Shown piece by piece: positions 59,862 to 64,000 of a DNA stretch of 64,000 nt. Location of the stretch: contig JBGPBV010000003.1 in NCBI GenBank assembly GCA_041481445.1, positions 38,743 through 102,742 of the forward strand, given 5' to 3'. Numbering within the stretch: position 1 is the first letter of the stretch; each line of letters starts with the position of its first letter. This stretch comes from AA29 sp041481445 (GTDB taxonomy: Bacteria > Acidobacteriota > Vicinamibacteria > Fen-336). The notes below the pieces were generated by a model. It worked only from the letters and a program-made list of their open reading frames with translations, was not told the DNA's origin and did not search any database. The translations under genes were made by a program, and so were the position numbers.

Positions 59862-61052
59862 TCACGACATCAGCAGACGGGCGGCGGCCAGCGCGTAGGC
59901 GGCGGCGCTCGCCACCATGTCGTCGACGGAGACGGACTCGCTCGGCCCGTGCGAGACCTCCAGCAGGCCGGGTCCGTAGCCGAGCGCGGGGACGCCTTTC
60001 TGCGCGTAGAGGCGGGTCTCGAGCAGGCCCGGACACATCGCGAAGGATGGGGCGTGGCCGGTCACGGTCTCCACCGCCTCCGCCAGCGTCCGTGCCACGG
60101 GATGGTCCGATGCGAGGGAGGCCGAGGGCGCCTCCTGCAGGACCTCGTGCTCGAGCCGCAGCCCTCCTGCACGCAGGCGGTCGAGGACGGCCAGCAGGCG
60201 CGCCTTCTCCGTCTCGAGGTCCTCCTCCGGGTTGATGCGCCGGTCCACCGTGAACGTGCACTCGGAGGGCACGGCGTTGAAGCCTGTGCCGCCCTCCACG
60301 CGTCCGCCCATCATCAGGATCGAGCGGCGCGCCTCGCGCGGCTCGATCTCGAACCGTGTCTCCCGCTGCTCGACCTCGGACTTGAGCTCGCCCAGCGCGG
60401 CGGCGGCCGCGACCATGTGCTCGAACGCGTTCACGCCCTGGTGCTGGAGGCCCACGTGGGCGTGCTTGCCGCGCACGGTGATGCGCAGCGTGATGGCGCC
60501 GCGGTTCGCGTTCCAGATGACTCCGCTCGTGGGCTCGGCCGTGAACATGGCGATCCCGTCCCGGCCGAGCAGGCCCTCCTGCGCCAGGGCGCGCGAGCCG
60601 CGCGGCCCGGCCGTCTCCTCGTCGGGTACGACGCACAGCACCACGCGCCCGCGCAGGGGCACGTCCAGCTCCTTGAGGATGCGGACGGCGACGATCATCG
60701 CGGCCAGCCCGCCCTTCATGTCGGAGGTGCCGCGGCCGTACAGGCGGCCGTGCTGGAGGGAGGGCTCGAACTGGTCGCGCCGCTGCGCGGGCACCACGTC
60801 GTAGTGGCCGTGGAAGTACACGACGGGCCCAGCCGCGCCGTGGGTCCCGAGCAGGCAGTCTCCGACCTTTTGGTGCGCGATGCCGACCGCGTCCAGCGTC
60901 TCCGCGACCGCGCCCAGGCAGGCCCCGTAGTTGTCGCCGGGCGGGTTCTCGGTCGGGATCGAGACCAGGCGGCGGGTGAGCGCCACGATCTCGTTGCGGT
61001 GGGCGGCGGTGTGGGCACGCAGGCGCGCGGCCAGCGACTGCTGATCGTTCAT
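59862..61052 (-). CDS. M20-family metallopeptidase (ArgE/DapE-like)
   Basis: A 396-residue zinc amidohydrolase. Metal and catalytic motifs are HGHYDVVP (H81, H83, D85), GRGTSDMKGG (D111) and PDEET (E145, E146), with the dimerisation domain in the middle (about residues 190-300). This family includes acetylornithine deacetylase, succinyl-diaminopimelate desuccinylase and carboxypeptidases; the substrate cannot be told. No arg or dap genes are adjacent. It is divergent from the GT39-type gene. Confidence 0.93.
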   Translation of the reverse strand: MNDQQSLAARLRAHTAAHRNEIVALTRRLVSIPTENPPGDNYGACLGAVAETLDAVGIAHQKVGDCLLGTHGAAGPVVYFHGHYDVVPAQRRDQFEPSLQHGRLYGRGTSDMKGGLAAMIVAVRILKELDVPLRGRVVLCVVPDEETAGPRGSRALAQEGLLGRDGIAMFTAEPTSGVIWNANRGAITLRITVRGKHAHVGLQHQGVNAFEHMVAAAAALGELKSEVEQRETRFEIEPREARRSILMMGGRVEGGTGFNAVPSECTFTVDRRINPEEDLETEKARLLAVLDRLRAGGLRLEHEVLQEAPSASLASDHPVARTLAEAVETVTGHAPSFAMCPGLLETRLYAQKGVPALGYGPGLLEVSHGPSESVSVDDMVASAAAYALAAARLLMS

Positions 61053-61110
61053 CGATCTGGATGCGGGGGACGGAACTTCACGGTGCGCGAATCGTTAGCA
61101 TAGCGTAACC

Positions 61111-62601
61111 ATGAAGCCCGACCGCATCGTGGCCGGGGCCGCGTTCCTCGCGCACGCGGCCGTGGCCGGCCGTTACGACTTCTTCCGCGACGAGCTCTAC
61201 TTCATCGCCTGCGGCCGCCATCCCGCGTTCGGATATGTGGACCAGCCGCCGCTCGTCCCCCTGCTCGCCGCCGGGAGCCAGGTCTTCGGCCAGCACCTCG
61301 TCCCCCTGCGGCTGGTCCCGGCCCTGGCCGCCGTGGCCCTCGTGCTGGTCACCGGCGCGCTGGCGCGCCGTGTCGGCGCGGGACCCCACGGCGTCGTCGC
61401 CGCGTCTCTCGCCGCCGCCTTCGCCCCCATGTATCTCGGCCTGACGACGACGCTGAGCACGACCACGTTCGAGCCGGTGGCCTGGACGCTGGTCGCGCTT
61501 CTCGTGGGCCGCGCGGTGATCGACGGCGAGGCGCGGGCGTGGATCCTGGCCGGGCTCGTCTGCGGAATCACGCTCCAGGCCAAGTACGAGATCCCTCTCT
61601 ACCTGGCCCCCCTCGGTGTCGCCCTCGTCCTCACCGGCCACGCGCGGGCGCTCGCGCGCCGCGAGCTGGCCCTCGGCCTGGCCCTCGCCGCCGTGATCGC
61701 CGCCCCGAGCGCGGTCTGGCAGCTCACGCACGGCCTCCCGTTCCCGGACCTGATGCGTGCGGGCGCCGCGGGAAAGAACGTCGTGCTGGCGCCCCTGGCC
61801 TTCGTGGCCAACCAGGTCCAGGTCATGAACCCGCTGCTGGCCCCGCTCTGGCTCGCGGGCGTGGCCGCGCCGTTCGTGGACCGACGCTTCGCGCCCTGGC
61901 GCTTTGTCAGCGTCGCCTTCGTCCTGACGTTCGCGCTGGTGATCGCCCTGCACGGCAAGGATTACTACATGGCGCCGGGGTACGCGGCGGTCTTCGCCCT
62001 CGGCGGGGCCGCGCTCGAGGCCTGGGTCCGGTCGCGCGTCGCGCGCGTGGCGTACCTCGTGGCAGCCCTCGCCCTGAGCGCGGTGGCGGCGCCGCTGGCC
62101 ATGCCGATCCTCGATCCGCCCGTCCTGGCGAGGTACATGCGCGCGCTCCACGCGAACCCGACGCCGACGGAGACGAGCCGCCAGAGCGCGATCCCGCAGG
62201 AATTCGCGGACATGGTGGGCTGGCGGCAGTACGTGAAGCAGGTCGCGGAGGTCTTCCGATCGCTCCCGCCCGAGGACCAGCGCCGGGCGGCCCTCCTCAC
62301 GGGCAACTACGGCGAGGCGGCCGCCATCGATTTCTACGGCCCGGCCGAAGGCCTGCCGCCCGCCATCAGCGGCCACAACCAGTACTGGTACTGGGGCCGG
62401 CGCAGCCACGACGGTTCGGTCGTCCTCCGCATCAACGGCGACGAGAGGATCTGGCGTGCGCGCTGCCGGTCGCTGGCCGTGGCCGGCCGCTTCGGTGGCC
62501 CGTACGTGATGCCGTACGAGGACGACGCCCCGATCCTCCTCTGCCGCGGCATGAAGACGCCGCTTCCCGACCTCTGGTTCACGCTGAAGCACATCGACTG
62601 A
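61111..62601 (+). CDS. GT39-type membrane glycosyltransferase
   Basis: A 496-residue protein with about ten membrane helices and a soluble C-terminal part (about residues 350-496). The first extracytoplasmic loop carries RDELYFIACGRHPAFGYVDQPP, the DE-type catalytic motif (D27, E28) of the PMT/ArnT family that uses lipid-linked sugars. A TAGCAT -10-like box lies only nine bases before the ATG, so the leader would be very short. It probably glycosylates a surface lipid or protein. Confidence 0.88.
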   Translation: MKPDRIVAGAAFLAHAAVAGRYDFFRDELYFIACGRHPAFGYVDQPPLVPLLAAGSQVFGQHLVPLRLVPALAAVALVLVTGALARRVGAGPHGVVAASLAAAFAPMYLGLTTTLSTTTFEPVAWTLVALLVGRAVIDGEARAWILAGLVCGITLQAKYEIPLYLAPLGVALVLTGHARALARRELALGLALAAVIAAPSAVWQLTHGLPFPDLMRAGAAGKNVVLAPLAFVANQVQVMNPLLAPLWLAGVAAPFVDRRFAPWRFVSVAFVLTFALVIALHGKDYYMAPGYAAVFALGGAALEAWVRSRVARVAYLVAALALSAVAAPLAMPILDPPVLARYMRALHANPTPTETSRQSAIPQEFADMVGWRQYVKQVAEVFRSLPPEDQRRAALLTGNYGEAAAIDFYGPAEGLPPAISGHNQYWYWGRRSHDGSVVLRINGDERIWRARCRSLAVAGRFGGPYVMPYEDDAPILLCRGMKTPLPDLWFTLKHID

Positions 62602-62608
62602 CGAAGCG

Positions 62609-62632
62609 CCAACTTGTTCCGGAACAAGTTGG
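62609..62632. promoter_or_regulatory. 24-bp perfect palindrome
   Basis: CCAACTTGTTCC is followed at once by its exact reverse complement, giving a 24-bp palindrome with no spacer. It starts eight bases after the glycosyltransferase stop. Perfect dyads without a loop look more like dimeric-protein binding sites than terminators, and no T-run follows. About 200 bases of non-coding sequence separate it from the next gene. Confidence 0.5.
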
Positions 62633-62816
62633 TCTCGGTGTGACCCGCTTCCGGAGTCAGCGAGAGGCGGCGGCCTGCATTGTCGGCCTGCGCGGCATTC
62701 GGTTATCGTCTGCGGAGCCGCAGGGATGCTGGATATGTACTGGGGCACGAAACAGTTGGGCAGGCTGAGGGTTGGGCGAGCGGAGGCTGACCGATGAAGC
62801 TTCGTCTCGAACACGC

Positions 62817-63959
62817 ATGATGCGAGGACTGGCCGGGGCGGCCGCGGCACTCGTCGCGCTCTACCTGAATCAACCCGGGCCCCCCGCGAAGGCGGAGGCG
62901 GTGGAGATCGCGTTCGTGGCGAACTCGCAGGACGCGACGATCGCGCTCCTGAGTGTCGCCACGCGGTCCGTCGTTGCCCGGATCGACGTCAACCCGGCGC
63001 GCGTGAGCGCCTCCGGTCCGGGGGCGCCGAACTACGCCCAGGACACCGACGTCTCGCCCGACGGCAAGACGCTCTACGTCTCCCGCGGCTACGTCGGTGA
63101 CGTCGCGGCGTTCGACATGGCCACCGGCAAGCTCCTGTGGAGCACCTCGCTGCACACCGGGCGCGCCGACCACATGACGCTCACTCGGGATGGGCGCACT
63201 CTCTTCGTCTCGGCCTTGCTCGACAACCGCGTCTACCGCATCGCGACCGCCACCGGCGAGATCGAGGGACACGTCGTCACCGGCGTCTCCCCGCACGACA
63301 ACAAGGTCTCCCGCGACGGCAAGCTCCTCTACAACTCCAGCATCGGCCCCCTCGGCAGCCTTCGGCGCGCCCCGGACGCGCCTCCGCTCACCGAGACGCC
63401 GGGCGCTCCCTTCCAGTTGACCGTCGTCGACGTGGACACGCTCGAGACGCGCGAGCGGATCCCCACCGACTACGCCATCCGCCCCTGGCAGTTTGCGCCG
63501 GACGAGAAAGGCCTCTACGCGCAGCTGGCCAACCAGCACGTGGTCGTCTTCTACGACCTCGTGGCCCGCAAGTTCACCCGTCGTCTCGAGCTGCCGGTGA
63601 AGCCAGGCATCACTGTCGCCGACTACGACTTCGAGGCTCCTCATCACGGCCTGGCCCTGACCGAGGACGGCAAGACTTTGTGCCTGGCCGGACGCGCCTC
63701 GGACTATGCCGCGTTGGTCAGCGCTCCCGACCTGAAGCTCCTGGCGACGATCCCGGTGGGTGACGCCCCCGGGTGGGCGGAGACCGCCGACAACGGGAAG
63801 GTGTGCCTCATCGCCAACACCCGGAGCGACGACCTGTCGATCGTCTCGATCCCCGAGCGCAAGGAGATCGTGCGGCTGCCGATCGGCGATGGCCCCAAGC
63901 ACATCACCGTCGCGCGCGTCCCCGCGACGGTGATCGAGGCGATCAGGGCGCGCTCCTGA
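62817..63959 (+). CDS. Secreted YncE-like beta-propeller protein
   Basis: A 380-residue protein with a signal peptide (about residues 1-27, ending AKAEA) and about seven YVTN-type blades, each with patterns such as DVSPDGKTLYVSRG and MTLTRDGRTLFVSALLDNRV. The ATG at 62817 was chosen because it places a proper signal sequence; TTG at 62772 would add 15 charged residues. YncE-like propellers bind DNA, cofactors or proteins in the periplasm; no active-site motif is seen. Confidence 0.85.
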   Translation: MMRGLAGAAAALVALYLNQPGPPAKAEAVEIAFVANSQDATIALLSVATRSVVARIDVNPARVSASGPGAPNYAQDTDVSPDGKTLYVSRGYVGDVAAFDMATGKLLWSTSLHTGRADHMTLTRDGRTLFVSALLDNRVYRIATATGEIEGHVVTGVSPHDNKVSRDGKLLYNSSIGPLGSLRRAPDAPPLTETPGAPFQLTVVDVDTLETRERIPTDYAIRPWQFAPDEKGLYAQLANQHVVVFYDLVARKFTRRLELPVKPGITVADYDFEAPHHGLALTEDGKTLCLAGRASDYAALVSAPDLKLLATIPVGDAPGWAETADNGKVCLIANTRSDDLSIVSIPERKEIVRLPIGDGPKHITVARVPATVIEAIRARS

Positions 63960-63964
63960 GGTCC

Positions 63965-63986
63965 GCCCGGGAAGACGGACCCGGGC
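63965..63986 (+). other. Hairpin after the propeller gene
   Basis: GCCCGGG (63965-63971) and CCCGGGC (63980-63986) form a seven-base-pair stem with an eight-base loop, five bases after the stop. No T-run is visible before the window ends, so a terminator role is only possible. Confidence 0.3.
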
Positions 63987-64000
63987 TCCCGCGGAGCTCG

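Noticed and set aside
62724..62795. 23-codon frame in the gap before the propeller gene
   Set aside because: No ribosome site, charged random-looking sequence, and it overlaps the likely leader of the propeller gene.

Overview
This is a 64 kb window of very GC-rich, gene-dense bacterial chromosome. Genes are packed into long operons whose members often overlap by ATGA, GTGA or TGATG. No rRNA, tRNA, CRISPR array, integrase or insertion sequence was seen. A Gram-negative soil or sediment-type bacterium is suggested by a TonB C-terminal domain, a Tat substrate, Ntr-type two-component signalling, a sigma-54 promoter, several FHA, PEGA and Ser/Thr kinase proteins, and CIRCE-controlled groESL. My best guess is Acidobacteriota or a similar deep lineage. 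This rests on gene style and is not proven.

Layout, left to right. (1) 29-9057: an EF-G-2 type translation factor; a pilM/N/O/P-like mini-operon; a 38-residue membrane peptide; a secreted nidogen-like protein with an HExxH motif; and a kinase-fold protein without catalytic residues fused to TonB. (2) 9058-19066: groEL-groES behind a textbook promoter and CIRCE; a small Fis-type protein; purC; an ECF sigma/anti-sigma operon ending in envelope proteins; a flippase-like protein with nrdR; and a VWA-FHA protein. (3) 19252-25690: an NtrY/NtrX-type pair, a small membrane gene behind a near-perfect sigma-54 promoter, TPR and RDD membrane proteins, and pgpA. (4) 25780-29245: cinA, thpR, plsY and gpsA (lipid synthesis and housekeeping). 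(5) 29293-33618: FHA-GAF-adenylate cyclase, a Cache-HAMP-HD-GYP protein and a TPR protein. (6) 33656-43045: a roadblock-like protein, ftsY, ribD-ribE-ribBA, a cNMP-fold protein, then the ffh-rpsP-khpA-rimM-trmD-rplS-rnhB operon. (7) 43097-48769: an 1100-residue TPR scaffold, thiE and an MscS-type channel with a cyclic-nucleotide domain. (8) 48775-59299: HEAT-like, RodZ-like, J-domain-TPR, PP2C phosphatase, Ser/Thr kinase with PEGA domains, TPR-NHL, PEGA-PDZ-TPR and FHA genes. (9) 59359-64000: a Tat-exported small protein, a broken cupin gene, an M20 peptidase, a GT39-type transferase and a beta-propeller protein.

The most system-like part is region 8. A Ser/Thr kinase, its likely phosphatase, a phosphopeptide-binding FHA protein and exported PEGA/PDZ/TPR/NHL proteins lie in one co-directional run, which suggests an envelope-sensing phosphorylation system. 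Together with the cyclase and cNMP-gated channel (regions 5 and 7) and the pseudokinase-TonB fusion (region 1), the window is rich in signalling. Two 93-nt intergenic repeats at 37958 and 42269 share a three-hairpin fold, including a compensated stem, and are the clearest unexplained non-coding structure. All functions are inferred from sequence reading alone; no database search was possible.
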